Source: Terripilifer ovatus
GTDB lineage: Bacteria > Pseudomonadota > Alphaproteobacteria > Rhizobiales > Beijerinckiaceae
Length of the DNA: 64,000 nt
Direction of reading: 5' to 3'
Assembly (NCBI GenBank): GCA_029222685.1
Contig: JARHVB010000008.1
Location: forward strand, 62,001-126,000
Position numbers and translations under genes: made by a program. Under the pieces are notes generated by a model. It ran no database searches. It saw only the letters and a list, made by a program, of their open reading frames with translations, and was not told the DNA's origin. Positions 18,282 through 27,735 of this stretch are shown here, one piece after another. Every line of letters starts with the position of its first letter. Position 1 is the stretch's first letter.

Positions 18282-20486
18282 TTATCGCCCTGCTCTATCG
18301 AGATCCTCGAGATGTCGGTGAGCGAATAAGATGCCCGCATCTATTGCTTTTTGAAACCAGATTCGTGCTTCCGCCAGCTCCTTCGGGCCACCAAATCCGT
18401 CCCGCAGTAATAAGCCTAGGTTGTCCATCGCGGTACCGTTGCCGGCCTCCGCGGCCCTCTGAAACAAGCGGCGCGCTCCCGCCATGTCTTTCGGCCCGCC
18501 GGATCCTGTCCTCATCATCCCGCCGAGATTATTCATCGCTCCCAGGTGGCCCGCATCAACCGCTTTGACATACCAACGTCGTGCTTCAACCGGATTCTTC
18601 GGGCCACCGTAGCCGTGGTCCAACATATAGCCGAAATAATTCATCGCGTTCACGTTGCCTGCCTCCGCCGATTTTTGAAGCCAGCGGCGCGCTTCGTCGT
18701 TGTCTTCCGGACCGCCAGATCCTTCCTGCAACATCGCCCCATAATCTTGCATCGCATCGACATCGCCGCCCTCGGCCGCCTTCTTAAACCAGCGCCGCGC
18801 CTCGATAAGGTCTTGCGAAACGCCTGAGCCCTTGGACAGCATTTCGGCGAGACTGCCCATCGCCTTGATGTTGCCTGCCTCTGCAGCCTTGCGATACCAT
18901 CGCCGGGCCTCATCTGAATCCATCGGTCCGCCGATCCCGCGCTGCAGACTGAGGGCAAAATTATACATTGCTTCCGCATTGCCGGCCTCCGCCGATTTTT
19001 GAAGCAATCGACGAACTTCCGCTGGATTTTTCTGGCCGCCGGATCCCGCATCCAACATGCCGGCGAGGTTTTTCATCGCATCAGCATCGCCTCTTTCTGC
19101 TGCCTTCTGCGTCCAGCGGCGCGCTTCGACCCGATCCTGCCGGCCACCCTGCCCGGCGAACAGCATGGCTCCAAAGTTTCTCATAGAGCCGACGTCGCCT
19201 GCCTCGGCGCCCTTCTGAAACCAGCGACGCGCTTCTGCCAGGTCCTGCGGTCCACCTGCGCCGGCGTGCAACATCGGGCCAAGCTGCCCCATCCCACCGG
19301 CATTGCCCGCTTCCGCGGCCTTGCGAAACCATCGTCGTGCTTCGACCGGGTCTTGCGCGCCGCCAGATCCCTCTTTCAACAGCAGACCGAAAACATTCAT
19401 TGCGCCCGCATTTCCCGCCGCAGCTGCCATCTGGAACCAGCGACGCGCCTCGCTCAGATCTGTTTGCCCGGGTCCGACCTGATACATCGCACCCAGATTC
19501 ACCATCGCAACGACATTGCCTTTCTCTGCCGCTCTCTGAAGCCAGCGCCGCGCTTCCCCGATGTCCTGTGGGCCGCCGGAGCCGGCGAGAAGCATTTGGC
19601 CGAGGAAAGCCATTCCATCGGTATCGCCGGCCTCAGCCGATTTTGTAAACCAGCGACGGGCGGTAGCGAGGTCGATCGGGCCGCCCTGTCCCGCCTGCGC
19701 GACGGCAGCGAGGTTGACCATCGCTTCGACATTGCCGCCTTCCGCCGCCGTCTGAAGCAAGCGTCGTGCTTCGGCAAAATCTTGCGGCCCGCCCGATCCG
19801 CGCCGCAACATATTCGCGAAGTTATTCATCGCTCCAAAGTCGCCTGCCGCCGTCCCTTTCTGATACGCGCGGCGTGCGCGGCTCAGGTCTTGCGGACCGC
19901 CCAATCCATTCTCAAGCATGTTGCCAAATCTGTTCATCGCGCCGGGGAAGCCTCCGTCCGCGGCTTTCTCAATCCAGCGCCGTGCCGCGGCGAGATCTTT
20001 CGGCACGCTTTTTCCGTCGTAATAGATCTGCGCGAGATTGCTCATTGCGATAGCCGCGCCACCATTCGCTGCTTTTTCCAAAAGTGCGATGGCGCGCCGG
20101 GGATCGGCCGGCATGCCGTCCCCATTTAGATAAAGTGCTGCAAGATTGCTGGTCGCCAGCAGGTGCCCCGCAGCATAGCCCTTCTCGTATTGGCTGCGCG
20201 CCGATTCATAAGCCTTCGTCACCGCATACGCGCGGCCGAGCTGGAATGCGATGCGCGGATCATTGGGCGCGGCCTTGGCGGCTGCCTCGCAGGCCGGGAT
20301 AGCGATCTTAGGATCGATCTTGTCGGCGGCCACACCAGCCACGCCGCTACGCCGCTGGGTGTCGAAGGGGCTAGCTGCAGCCTGATCGCAGATCGCCATC
20401 AACGCGGCGGTGGCGCCGTTTTGCGCCAGTGCGGCCTGGCTCTGGCAAGCAATCATCACGGCTGCAAAAAATACCACACGCTGCAT
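18282..20486 (-). CDS. Secreted Sel1-repeat protein, copy 2
   Basis: 734 residues from ATG 20486, followed by a signal peptide (MQRVVFFAAVMIAC to ALAQ). It carries about 17 to 18 Sel1 repeats of 36 residues. The N-terminal 100 residues closely match copy 1: [30 protein letters not shown]. The repeat number differs (about 15 versus 18), showing expansion or contraction after duplication. Likely a secreted or periplasmic scaffold. No partner gene is obvious. Confidence 0.88.
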   Translation of the reverse strand: MQRVVFFAAVMIACQSQAALAQNGATAALMAICDQAAASPFDTQRRSGVAGVAADKIDPKIAIPACEAAAKAAPNDPRIAFQLGRAYAVTKAYESARSQYEKGYAAGHLLATSNLAALYLNGDGMPADPRRAIALLEKAANGGAAIAMSNLAQIYYDGKSVPKDLAAARRWIEKAADGGFPGAMNRFGNMLENGLGGPQDLSRARRAYQKGTAAGDFGAMNNFANMLRRGSGGPQDFAEARRLLQTAAEGGNVEAMVNLAAVAQAGQGGPIDLATARRWFTKSAEAGDTDGMAFLGQMLLAGSGGPQDIGEARRWLQRAAEKGNVVAMVNLGAMYQVGPGQTDLSEARRWFQMAAAAGNAGAMNVFGLLLKEGSGGAQDPVEARRWFRKAAEAGNAGGMGQLGPMLHAGAGGPQDLAEARRWFQKGAEAGDVGSMRNFGAMLFAGQGGRQDRVEARRWTQKAAERGDADAMKNLAGMLDAGSGGQKNPAEVRRLLQKSAEAGNAEAMYNFALSLQRGIGGPMDSDEARRWYRKAAEAGNIKAMGSLAEMLSKGSGVSQDLIEARRWFKKAAEGGDVDAMQDYGAMLQEGSGGPEDNDEARRWLQKSAEAGNVNAMNYFGYMLDHGYGGPKNPVEARRWYVKAVDAGHLGAMNNLGGMMRTGSGGPKDMAGARRLFQRAAEAGNGTAMDNLGLLLRDGFGGPKELAEARIWFQKAIDAGILFAHRHLEDLDRAGR

Positions 20487-20739
20487 TGGTGCCCCCGGCC
20501 AACGTTCCCGTTGTGTTCTCAATCTAGCAGGTCCGCTTTAGATATTGAAAGAGTGATTGTCGCTTTCCGCCGCAAATATTTTGATGCGCTCCCCCTTCCG
20601 CGGGCCAGCAAAGATCAGGCTGCCCGCAAGCTGGATCCGGGGAAAATCAGGGATTGGCACCCCGGCCCGGCTTCTATAGTCACCGTCCTGTCACCTGCGA
20701 CGCGGATAGCTCGCTTCCGCAACCAAAAATCGGACCTTC

Positions 20740-23097
20740 ATGGACTATTTCAGGCGCTTCACCTTCCTGTTCTCGACGCCGTCGTTCGATGCGGACGATC
20801 TCGAGGGCATCCGCTTCAACCAGATCGTCGAGGAGATCGAGCGTTCCGGCTTCGAGGTCGTCAAGGCGCGCCGGCTCGAGGATGCCGAGATCTCCGTGCA
20901 GACCGACGCCGCCATCGGCTGCATGATGGTCGATTGGGGCAAGAAGGGCATGGAGGGCAAGACCGCCGCCCTCATCAATCTGATGCGCCGCCGCGGCCTC
21001 GACTTCCCGATCATCCTGCTGATCCGCCGCAAGCGCTTCGAGGACCTGCCCGTCGAGGTGCTGGACTTCATCGACGGCTATGTCTTCCTCTCGGAGGAAA
21101 CGCCGGCCTTCATCGCCAAGAACCTCATCAGCCGGTTGAAGCAATATGCCGAGACCTTGAAGACGCCGTTCTTCGGCGCGCTCGTCGACTATGCTGAAGA
21201 GGGCAACCAGCTCTGGACCTGCCCCGGCCACAACGGCGGCGTCTTCTACAGCCGCAGCCCCATCGGCCGCGTGTTCATGGAACACCTCGGCGAAGCTGTG
21301 TTCCGTGACGATCTCGACAATTCCGTGCTCGACCTCGGCGATCTGCTGACTCATGAAGGCCCCGCCCTGCAGGCGCAGAAGGAAGCCGCCAAGATCTTCG
21401 GGGCCGAGAAAACCTATTTCGTCCTCAACGGCACCTCCACCTCCAACAAAGTGGCGCTGTCGGCGCTCGTCACCGACGGCGACCTCGTGCTGTTCGACCG
21501 CAACAACCACAAGGCCGCGCACCATGGCGCGCTGCTGATCTGCGGCGGCGTTCCGGTCTACATCCCGACCGAGCGCAATGCCTGGGGCCTCATCGGTCCG
21601 ATGAACTGGGAGGCTTTCGACGAGGAAGCGCTGCGCGAGCGCATCCGCACGCATCCGCTGGTCAAGGACCCGGAAGCCTGGAAGAAGCCGCGCCCGTTCC
21701 GCGTCGCCGTGGTCGAGCAATGCACCTATGACGGCACCATCCACAATGCCGAGATGATCCTGCAGCGCATCGGCCATCTGTGCGATTACATTCTCTTCGA
21801 CGAAGCCTGGGCCGGCTTCATGAAGTTTCATCCGCTCTATGCCGGCCGCTTCGCCATGGGGCTCGCCAATCTCGGCCCCGACGCGCCGGGCATCATCGCC
21901 ACGCAATCCACCCACAAGCAGTTGGCGAGCTTCTCGCAGGCCTCGCAGATCCACATGAAGGACCGGCACATCACCGGCCAGAAGCGCCGGGTCGAACACC
22001 GGCGTTTCAACGAAAGCTTCATGCAACACGCGTCCACGTCGCCCTTCTATCCGCTGTTCGCTTCGCTCGACGTCGGCGCGCAGATGATGAAGGGCCGTTC
22101 CGGCGAAGTGCTGTGGGATGACACGATCCGCCTCGGCATCGAGCTGCGCAAGAAGATCCGCGCCCTGCGCCACGATTTCGAGGACAAGGAAACGCGGCCC
22201 GAGCGGCGCTGGTTCTTCGAACCGTTCGTGCCGGATCGGGTCGAGATACCCGATGTGGCGCGCCCCGGCTCGGTCCATAACGTCGCCTGGGAAAGCATCG
22301 GCACCGATCAGCTCGTCGCCAATCCTGCTTACTGGCATCTGGCGCCCGGCGCCGCCTGGCATGGCTTCCCGAACATGACACCGGGCTTCGCCATGACCGA
22401 CCCGAACAAGCTGACCCTGTTGACGCCGGGATTCGACCGCGCCACCGGCGGCTACGCCGACCACGGCATTCCCGCGCCGGTCGTCGCGCAATATCTGCGC
22501 GAGAACCGCATTGTCGCCGAGAAGAACGACCTCAACTCCCTGCTCTTTCTGCTGACGCCCGGCGTCGAGGCGAGCAAGGCCGGCACCCTGATCAGCGGGC
22601 TCGTCGCCTTCAAGAAACTGCACGACGACAATGCCCTGCTCGAAGAGGCGATTCCGGAGTTCTTCCGGCGCCGGCCGCTGCGCTATCGCGGCGTGCGCCT
22701 GCGTGACCTGTGCGGCGACATGCACCGCTTCTTCCGCTCCTACGATGTCAGCGCCCTGCAGGCCAGGCAGTTTTCCGCCGATCACCTGCCCGAGATCGCC
22801 ATATCGCCCCATGACGCGGCGCGCGCGCTGGTGCGCAACGATGTCGATTTTCTGCCCATCGACGCCATCGCCGGGCGCATCGCCACCACACCTTTCGTAG
22901 TCTATCCGCCCGGCATCGCCACCATCGTGCCGGGCGAGCGGCTGACCGAACGGGCGCAGCCGATGATCGATTATCTGAAAATGTTCGAGGCCTGTTTCAA
23001 CACCTTCCCCGGCTTCGACGTCGAGATCCAGGGCGTCTATCGCGAGGTCGATGCGGCCGGCCAGGTGCGGCTGCATACGTACGTGGTGACCGAGTAG
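20740..23097 (+). CDS. PLP-dependent Orn/Lys/Arg decarboxylase, fold type I
   Basis: 785 residues, the usual length of inducible-type basic amino-acid decarboxylases. The N-terminal 130 residues resemble the receiver-like wing domain. The core contains LWTCPGHNGG, LNGTSTSNK and FDEAWAGF, with the PLP lysine in ATQSTHKQLASFSQ at K393. The C-terminal domain contains TPFVVYPPGI-IVPGE. It converts arginine, lysine or ornithine to the polyamine precursor plus CO2. The substrate cannot be fixed by eye. No antiporter gene is adjacent, which argues against a dedicated acid-resistance operon. Confidence 0.92.
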   Translation: MDYFRRFTFLFSTPSFDADDLEGIRFNQIVEEIERSGFEVVKARRLEDAEISVQTDAAIGCMMVDWGKKGMEGKTAALINLMRRRGLDFPIILLIRRKRFEDLPVEVLDFIDGYVFLSEETPAFIAKNLISRLKQYAETLKTPFFGALVDYAEEGNQLWTCPGHNGGVFYSRSPIGRVFMEHLGEAVFRDDLDNSVLDLGDLLTHEGPALQAQKEAAKIFGAEKTYFVLNGTSTSNKVALSALVTDGDLVLFDRNNHKAAHHGALLICGGVPVYIPTERNAWGLIGPMNWEAFDEEALRERIRTHPLVKDPEAWKKPRPFRVAVVEQCTYDGTIHNAEMILQRIGHLCDYILFDEAWAGFMKFHPLYAGRFAMGLANLGPDAPGIIATQSTHKQLASFSQASQIHMKDRHITGQKRRVEHRRFNESFMQHASTSPFYPLFASLDVGAQMMKGRSGEVLWDDTIRLGIELRKKIRALRHDFEDKETRPERRWFFEPFVPDRVEIPDVARPGSVHNVAWESIGTDQLVANPAYWHLAPGAAWHGFPNMTPGFAMTDPNKLTLLTPGFDRATGGYADHGIPAPVVAQYLRENRIVAEKNDLNSLLFLLTPGVEASKAGTLISGLVAFKKLHDDNALLEEAIPEFFRRRPLRYRGVRLRDLCGDMHRFFRSYDVSALQARQFSADHLPEIAISPHDAARALVRNDVDFLPIDAIAGRIATTPFVVYPPGIATIVPGERLTERAQPMIDYLKMFEACFNTFPGFDVEIQGVYREVDAAGQVRLHTYVVTE

Positions 23098-23116
23098 CCC
23101 CGCCGGCGAAAGCCCT

Positions 23117-23137
23117 GGTTCCGATTGCATCGGAACC
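23117..23137. repeat. Short perfect hairpin, rhizobial palindromic repeat type
   Basis: GGTTCCGAT-TGC-ATCGGAACC forms a 9-bp perfect stem with a 3-base loop, 20 bases after the decarboxylase stop. No T-run follows, so it is not a standard intrinsic terminator. Such hairpins are widespread intergenic palindromes in this group and may stabilise the mRNA end. Confidence 0.6.
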
Positions 23138-23160
23138 GGCGACGCATATAAAAGCCGGCC

Positions 23161-23721
23161 ATGGAGAACGAACCGACACTCGTCATACGGCCCTCCGGCG
23201 ACGCCGACGTCGAGCCCATGCTGGCGATCTACCGCCGCCACATCCGCCAGGGCGTCGAGGAAGGGGTCGAGGACAACGGCACGCCGCAGCCCGACGATCT
23301 GCGCGACCGGCGCAAGAACCTGCGCAGCCGCCGCCTTCCACATCTGGTGGCGATCGATCGCGGCGAGGTCATCGGCTATGCCTATGTGGTGCTGTTCCGC
23401 AAGCGTCCTGCCTACCGCTATTCGGTGAAGCATTCGATCTACGTGCATCACCTGCATATCGGCAAAGGCATCGGCGGCCAGCTCATGCAGGGGCTTATCG
23501 ATGCCTGCGCCGCGGCGGGCTTCCGCCAGATGATCGGCTATATCGACGGCGACAACGCCCCTTCGCTCGGCCTGCATGAAAAATTCGGCTTCGTGCGCGT
23601 CGGCTTCCTGCCCGGCGTCGCCTATCGCCACGGCCGCTGGGCTGACAGCGTCATGGTGCAGCGCTCGCTCGGCGCCGGCACAACCGCGCCGCCGCCGCCT
23701 TTGCCATTATCAAACCGCTGA
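23161..23721 (+). CDS. GNAT acetyltransferase, phosphinothricin-acetyltransferase-like
   Basis: 186 residues. VHHLHIGKGIGGQLMQGLIDACAAAGFRQMIGYIDGDN-PSLGLHEKFGFVRVGFLPGVAYRHGRW follows the pattern of PAT/MnaT-type N-acyltransferases (acetyl-CoA loop, then N-x-x-S-x-x-LHEKxGF). Usual GNATs of this class have a canonical Q/R-x-x-G-x-G loop; here it reads IGKGIGG. It likely acetylates an amino acid analogue such as methionine sulfoximine; true substrate unknown. It follows the decarboxylase on the same strand. Confidence 0.85.
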   Translation: MENEPTLVIRPSGDADVEPMLAIYRRHIRQGVEEGVEDNGTPQPDDLRDRRKNLRSRRLPHLVAIDRGEVIGYAYVVLFRKRPAYRYSVKHSIYVHHLHIGKGIGGQLMQGLIDACAAAGFRQMIGYIDGDNAPSLGLHEKFGFVRVGFLPGVAYRHGRWADSVMVQRSLGAGTTAPPPPLPLSNR

Positions 23722-23863
23722 CGTCGTCGCGTCCTATTTCCAGTCGCCGGCTTTGGCCGGATCGACAACCCTATGGACGAATGCCGCCGGCTGAATGAAG
23801 ATGCCGGTCCGCGGCGGCGGGACCACCTTATTTCAAGATCGTTCATTCGGCCGGGGACTTGTT

Positions 23864-24718
23864 ATGAAACGCCAGATTGCCTTGCTGTCCGCCGTGATTC
23901 TCGCCGCGCTGGCTGTGTCCGCCCAGGCGCAGACGTCACCGCCCGCCCCCGCCGCGGAAGCACCGGCGCCGGCGCAGAATGCCGCCGAGATCGCCTTCTG
24001 GAACTCCGTCAAGGATTCGAAGAACCCGGCCGAACTGCGCGCCTATCTGCAATCCTTTCCCGCCGGCATTTTCGCGCAACTGGCGCGCGTCCGCATCGAG
24101 GAAATGGAAAAGCAGCGCGCCGCGCCGGCGCCCGCTCCGACACCGCAGCCGGGGCCGCAAACGGCCGCTTTCGACATGTCGGACCCGGCGATGATCCGCG
24201 AATTGCAGAACAAACTCTACAACCTGAATTATAAAGTGCCCCGCCGCGACGGTGTCTTCGACAACGGCACTCGCGAGGCCATCAACGACTGGCAGAAGAC
24301 GACGAACCAGCCGGTCACAGGCACGCTCTCTGCGGACCAATGGCGCCGCCTGCGCGAAGCGAGGCTGTCGACCACCTGGGGCGCCATCGCCTATACGGCG
24401 CGCGGCGCCTTCGGCCAGACATTCAACCGCGCCAGCCGCGAGGATGCCGAGCAGGAGGCGCTGCGTGAATGCCGCCGCCGCGCCGGCCGCAACGCCGATT
24501 GTCGCCTGCTGGCGGGCATGGACGCCTCATGCGTCGCCATGGCGAGCTACCGCACGGAAAACCGCCGGCGCATCTATTTCGGCTCGTCGGTGGTGCTGCG
24601 CCCGCAACTCGCCGACGCCATCAGCGAGGCGCTGCGCCAGTGCAACGACCAGCCGGAAAGCGACCGCGGCTGCTCGGCCCGCACGACGTTCTGCGCCAAC
24701 GGCAGCCACAGGCGGTAG
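23864..24718 (+). CDS. Secreted protein with peptidoglycan-binding-like and DUF4189 domains
   Basis: 284 residues from ATG 23864, which starts a signal peptide (MKRQIALLSAVIL to AQAQ). An Ala/Pro-rich linker follows. Residues 35-75 contain a caspase-substrate-like short repeat (FWNSVKDSKNPAELRAYLQSFPAGIFAQLA) seen in many rhizobial secreted proteins. Residues 105-165 form a PG-binding-1-like helical domain (RELQNKLYNLNYKVPRRDGVFDNGTREAINDWQ). The C-terminus is DUF4189 (WGAIAYTARGAFGQTFNRAS..DAEQEALR.C) with paired cysteines. Probably a periplasmic cell-wall-associated protein. Function not known. Confidence 0.85.
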   Translation: MKRQIALLSAVILAALAVSAQAQTSPPAPAAEAPAPAQNAAEIAFWNSVKDSKNPAELRAYLQSFPAGIFAQLARVRIEEMEKQRAAPAPAPTPQPGPQTAAFDMSDPAMIRELQNKLYNLNYKVPRRDGVFDNGTREAINDWQKTTNQPVTGTLSADQWRRLREARLSTTWGAIAYTARGAFGQTFNRASREDAEQEALRECRRRAGRNADCRLLAGMDASCVAMASYRTENRRRIYFGSSVVLRPQLADAISEALRQCNDQPESDRGCSARTTFCANGSHRR

Positions 24719-24724
24719 GCTAGC

Positions 24725-24895
24725 CTACTTCTTATTGACTTCCTCAAACTTGCGCTTCATCTCGCGCACCAGCGCGTCGAGCCTGGCCTGTTTGTCGCTC
24801 GTCTGAGCCGGCCCGCCATTGGCTTTCTTCACGCCGTCCTTGTGGCGGGATTTGACGCCCGCCTTGAGGGTCTTGATCGATGGGTTGGCTCGCAT
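24725..24895 (-). CDS. Small basic protein (56 aa), unknown
   Basis: ATG 24895 opens 56 codons rich in Lys/Arg/Ala, ending with a helix (DALVREMKRKFEEVNKK). It converges with the DUF4189 gene with a 6-base gap. No family recognised. Length and clean reading frame make it plausible, but coding is not proven. Confidence 0.45.
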   Translation of the reverse strand: MRANPSIKTLKAGVKSRHKDGVKKANGGPAQTSDKQARLDALVREMKRKFEEVNKK

Positions 24896-24983
24896 GGTCC
24901 GGCTCGCGCTGGCAGGTGGCAAGCGCGAAGGCCGCGCTCGTGCGAACTTCTAAAACGGAAATGCCGGCAAAGCCACCCTCGCC

Positions 24984-26102
24984 TCACGCCGCCTTACCGG
25001 GCTTCAGCACGCCGCGGCGGATCTGGTCTTCCTCGATGGATTCGAAAAGCGCGCGGAAATTGCCCTCGCCGAATCCTTCATCGCCCTTGCGCTCGATGAA
25101 TTCGAAGAACACCGGCCCGACCATATTGGCCGAGAATATCTGGAGCAGGATGCGCGCCTCGCGATTCTCCACCACGCCCTCGCCATCGATCAGGATGCCT
25201 GAGCGCGTGAGGCGGGCGATATCCTGGCCATGGCCCGGAAGCCTGCCCGCGACGCGCTCGTAATAGGTCTGCGGCGGCGCCGGCATGAACGGCAGGCCGC
25301 CAGCGCGCAGGCCCTCGACAGTTTCGAAGATGTCACGGCAGCCCATGGCGATGTGCTGGATGCCCTCGCCTTTATATTGGTGCAGATATTCCTCGATCTG
25401 GCTCTTCGCATCGGCGGATTCATTGATTGGAATGCGGATGCGGCCGTCGGGACTGGTGAGGGCGCGCGAGAACAGTCCCGTCATCTTGCCCTCGATGTCG
25501 AAATAGCGGATCTGGCGGAAATTGAAGATGCGCTTGTAGAAATCCGTCCATACATCCATGCGGCCGCGGTGCACGTTGTGGGTCAGATGATCGATGTAGA
25601 AAAGCCCCCGGCCTTCGGGATGCGGATCGCGCTCACCGAGCCAGGTGAACTCCGCATCGAAGGCCGAGCCCTTGTCGCCATAGGTATCGACGAAATAAAG
25701 CAGGCTGCCGCCGATGCCGCGCACGGCCGGCACGTCGAGCGTCTTGCTGCCATCGGCCGGCTCATAGGGCTCGGCGCCGTTGGCCACCGCCCGCTCATAG
25801 GCATGCCGGGCGTCGACCACGCGAAACCCCATGGACGGAACGCTTGGCCCATGCTGTGCCGCGAAGCGTGCCGCCTGGCCGGCCGGATCGACACTGACAA
25901 GATAGTCGATATCGCCCTGGCGATAGAGCGTGCTGCCGTTGCTGCCATGGCGCGCCACCACCGAAAAACCCATGAGCCTGAACAGGGCGTGCAGTTTTTC
26001 AGGGTCTGGATGGGCGAATTCGACGAAGGCAAATCCATCGGTGCTGGCCGGATTGTCGGCCGAAATAGCGGCGGGGGGCGCACCGTGCGGAAAAGGTCCC
26101 AT
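24984..26102 (-). CDS. hppD: 4-hydroxyphenylpyruvate dioxygenase
   Basis: 372 residues from ATG 26102, with GGAGG seven bases upstream. Fe(II) ligands of the family are at H172 (DHLTHNV), H250 (IQHIAMG) and E334 (FFEFIERKG), and the GFGEGNF segment near the C-terminus that lines the active site is present. It converts 4-hydroxyphenylpyruvate to homogentisate in tyrosine catabolism. Homogentisate dioxygenase and maleylacetoacetate isomerase are not in the window. Divergent from an Lrp/AsnC gene that probably regulates it. Confidence 0.95.
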   Translation of the reverse strand: MGPFPHGAPPAAISADNPASTDGFAFVEFAHPDPEKLHALFRLMGFSVVARHGSNGSTLYRQGDIDYLVSVDPAGQAARFAAQHGPSVPSMGFRVVDARHAYERAVANGAEPYEPADGSKTLDVPAVRGIGGSLLYFVDTYGDKGSAFDAEFTWLGERDPHPEGRGLFYIDHLTHNVHRGRMDVWTDFYKRIFNFRQIRYFDIEGKMTGLFSRALTSPDGRIRIPINESADAKSQIEEYLHQYKGEGIQHIAMGCRDIFETVEGLRAGGLPFMPAPPQTYYERVAGRLPGHGQDIARLTRSGILIDGEGVVENREARILLQIFSANMVGPVFFEFIERKGDEGFGEGNFRALFESIEEDQIRRGVLKPGKAA

Positions 26103-26238
26103 CTCATCCTCCGAAAGCTATGTTGGAACCTCAGTTAAGCAAAAGCATCCCGCAAAGTGCTTGCAAAGCCGGAATGGAAATGGCTCTAAATGCGTGGTTC
26201 GTGCATAAAAATGCTCTTTTCAAGAGAGATCATGCAAG
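26103..26238. promoter_or_regulatory. hppD / Lrp divergent control region
   Basis: 136 bases, clearly AT-richer than the flanking genes, separate the two divergent genes. An inverted repeat CTCTT-TTC-AAGAG is at 26214-26226, just before the Lrp start, and could be an operator or part of an autoregulatory site. Lrp/AsnC proteins next to a divergent catabolic gene commonly control it and themselves. No binding site is proven. Confidence 0.45.
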
Positions 26239-26709
26239 ATGGACGCATTCGATATCCGAATCCTCGCGGCCCTGCAGCGCGACGGGCGGGCCAGCAACCA
26301 GCAGCTCGCAGAAGCCGTCTTCCTGTCGCCCTCGCAATGCTCTCGACGCCGGACCGTGCTGGAAAACAACGGAACCATCCGCGGCTATTACGCGGGCCTG
26401 GACCCTTCGGCCCTGGGCCTGACGGTGACGGCGCTGATCCAGGTCACGCTCGCCAGCCACAACCCCAACACATCACGCGACTTCAAGGCGCTGGTCGAAC
26501 GCGTGCCCGCCATCCAGGAGGCCTATGCGGTGACGGGCGACGCCGACTATGTACTCAAGGTCAATGTGGCCAACCTGAAAGCCCTGTCGGCCCTCCTGGG
26601 CGAAGTGCTGCTGCCCCACCCCAGCGTCGCCCACGTGCGCTCCAGCGTCGTGCTCGACACGCTGAAGAGCGGCGTCGAACTGCCGCTCGATGCTTTGGAG
26701 CAGTCCTGA
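26239..26709 (+). CDS. Lrp/AsnC-family transcriptional regulator
   Basis: 156 residues. An N-terminal helix-turn-helix (DAFDIRILAALQRDGRASNQQLAEAVFLSPSQCSRRRTVLENNGTIRGYYAGLD) is followed by the RAM ligand-binding domain (VPAIQEAYAVTGDADYVLKVNV, then VRSSVVLDTLKSG). Both parts match the AsnC family. The position divergent from hppD suggests control of tyrosine catabolism with an aromatic amino acid or derivative as effector. Confidence 0.92.
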   Translation: MDAFDIRILAALQRDGRASNQQLAEAVFLSPSQCSRRRTVLENNGTIRGYYAGLDPSALGLTVTALIQVTLASHNPNTSRDFKALVERVPAIQEAYAVTGDADYVLKVNVANLKALSALLGEVLLPHPSVAHVRSSVVLDTLKSGVELPLDALEQS

Positions 26710-26715
26710 TCGCAC

Positions 26716-27735
26716 TCAATCGCAGCCGCGAACACCGCTGCCCGGGTTCTCCAGAACAAAAGGACCGAGCTGCGAGGCGGCCCTGTCGACGAAACGGCTG
26801 TCGAAGAGCTTCGAGTCTGGTAGATCGGCAGAAAGCAGCTTTTCATTCCGGTACCAAGCAACGACATCCCGCAACGCCTGCACGTTGACGGTGCCGTTGA
26901 CGCGTCTTGATCCCCAGAAATGCTTGAGCAGGTCAGCGTTATCGACGACTCGCGTACGCAACATGATGTCGGCAATCTCCTGGCGATTGCTGCCATTGTG
27001 GTATGCCTGACAAAATTCACGAACCGCCTTGAACATCGCGTAGAAAAACCCTTCGGCGGCTTTCGGCTTCTCCTTCGCCCAGTCCGTGTTGATCAGCGTG
27101 ACCGCCATGGTCATGTTCGGCAGGACATCGTCGATCGACAAAAGCGGCAGCGCCACGCCCTGTTCCTCAAGCTGATAGCTGATCGGGGTGATGGCTATCG
27201 CCGCATCGATGGCCTTGTTTGAAAATGCCGCCGACAATTGCGTGAACGACACCACTTTGGTTTCGACGTCATTGAGATTCAATCCGGCGGTCTGAAGCAG
27301 CTTGTCGAGTTCGTACGATAGCGTGGATCCGGTTGCATTGGTGGCGACGACCTTGCCCTTCAGGTCGGCCAGCGTTTTGACGGTCGAAGACAGGTCCTTT
27401 CTCACCATGAGCGTGTGGCCCAATGGCGTCGAGGCCCGGTCCGCAACAATGGCTACGGGAAAGCCCCTCGCCAGAGCATTGAAAAGCCCGCCCTGCAGAC
27501 CGCCTTCCAATATCTGGATTCGATTGGTCGACAGCATCGGCAATCCAACGCTCACCGATTGGATAGGACTGAGCTCGACCTTCAGCCCCTGTTGTTTGAA
27601 GTATCCTTTTTCCTCGGCGATAACCAGGGGACTGGACACCATGGCCGGCACCCAGCCGATGTTGATAACCTCCTGAGCACTCGCAGCTGATACAAAACAG
27701 GCTGCAAACGAACCGATCAAACCGAACTTGAACAT
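26716..27735 (-). CDS. NMT1/SsuA-type periplasmic substrate-binding protein
   Basis: 339 residues. A signal peptide (MFKFGLIGSFAACFVSAASAQ) is followed by a periplasmic binding fold: INIGWVP, PLVIAEEKGYFKQQGLKVEL, ADLKGKVVATNATGST, DAAIAITPISYQLEEQG. The family serves ABC transporters for nitrate, sulfonates, taurine, thiamine precursors or aromatic acids. No ATPase or permease gene is next to it. It is the last gene of the minus-strand aromatic cluster, so a ring-containing ligand is a reasonable guess. Confidence 0.88.
   Translation of the reverse strand: MFKFGLIGSFAACFVSAASAQEVINIGWVPAMVSSPLVIAEEKGYFKQQGLKVELSPIQSVSVGLPMLSTNRIQILEGGLQGGLFNALARGFPVAIVADRASTPLGHTLMVRKDLSSTVKTLADLKGKVVATNATGSTLSYELDKLLQTAGLNLNDVETKVVSFTQLSAAFSNKAIDAAIAITPISYQLEEQGVALPLLSIDDVLPNMTMAVTLINTDWAKEKPKAAEGFFYAMFKAVREFCQAYHNGSNRQEIADIMLRTRVVDNADLLKHFWGSRRVNGTVNVQALRDVVAWYRNEKLLSADLPDSKLFDSRFVDRAASQLGPFVLENPGSGVRGCD

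Noticed and set aside
15751-20486. Possible DNA tandem repeat or CRISPR-like array
   Set aside because: The periodicity is the 108-base coding of 36-residue Sel1 repeats with diverged sequence, not identical repeats with spacers.
20680-23631. A 983-codon open frame on the minus strand
   Set aside because: It is a complete antisense shadow of the decarboxylase gene, composed of charged low-complexity sequence with no domain.
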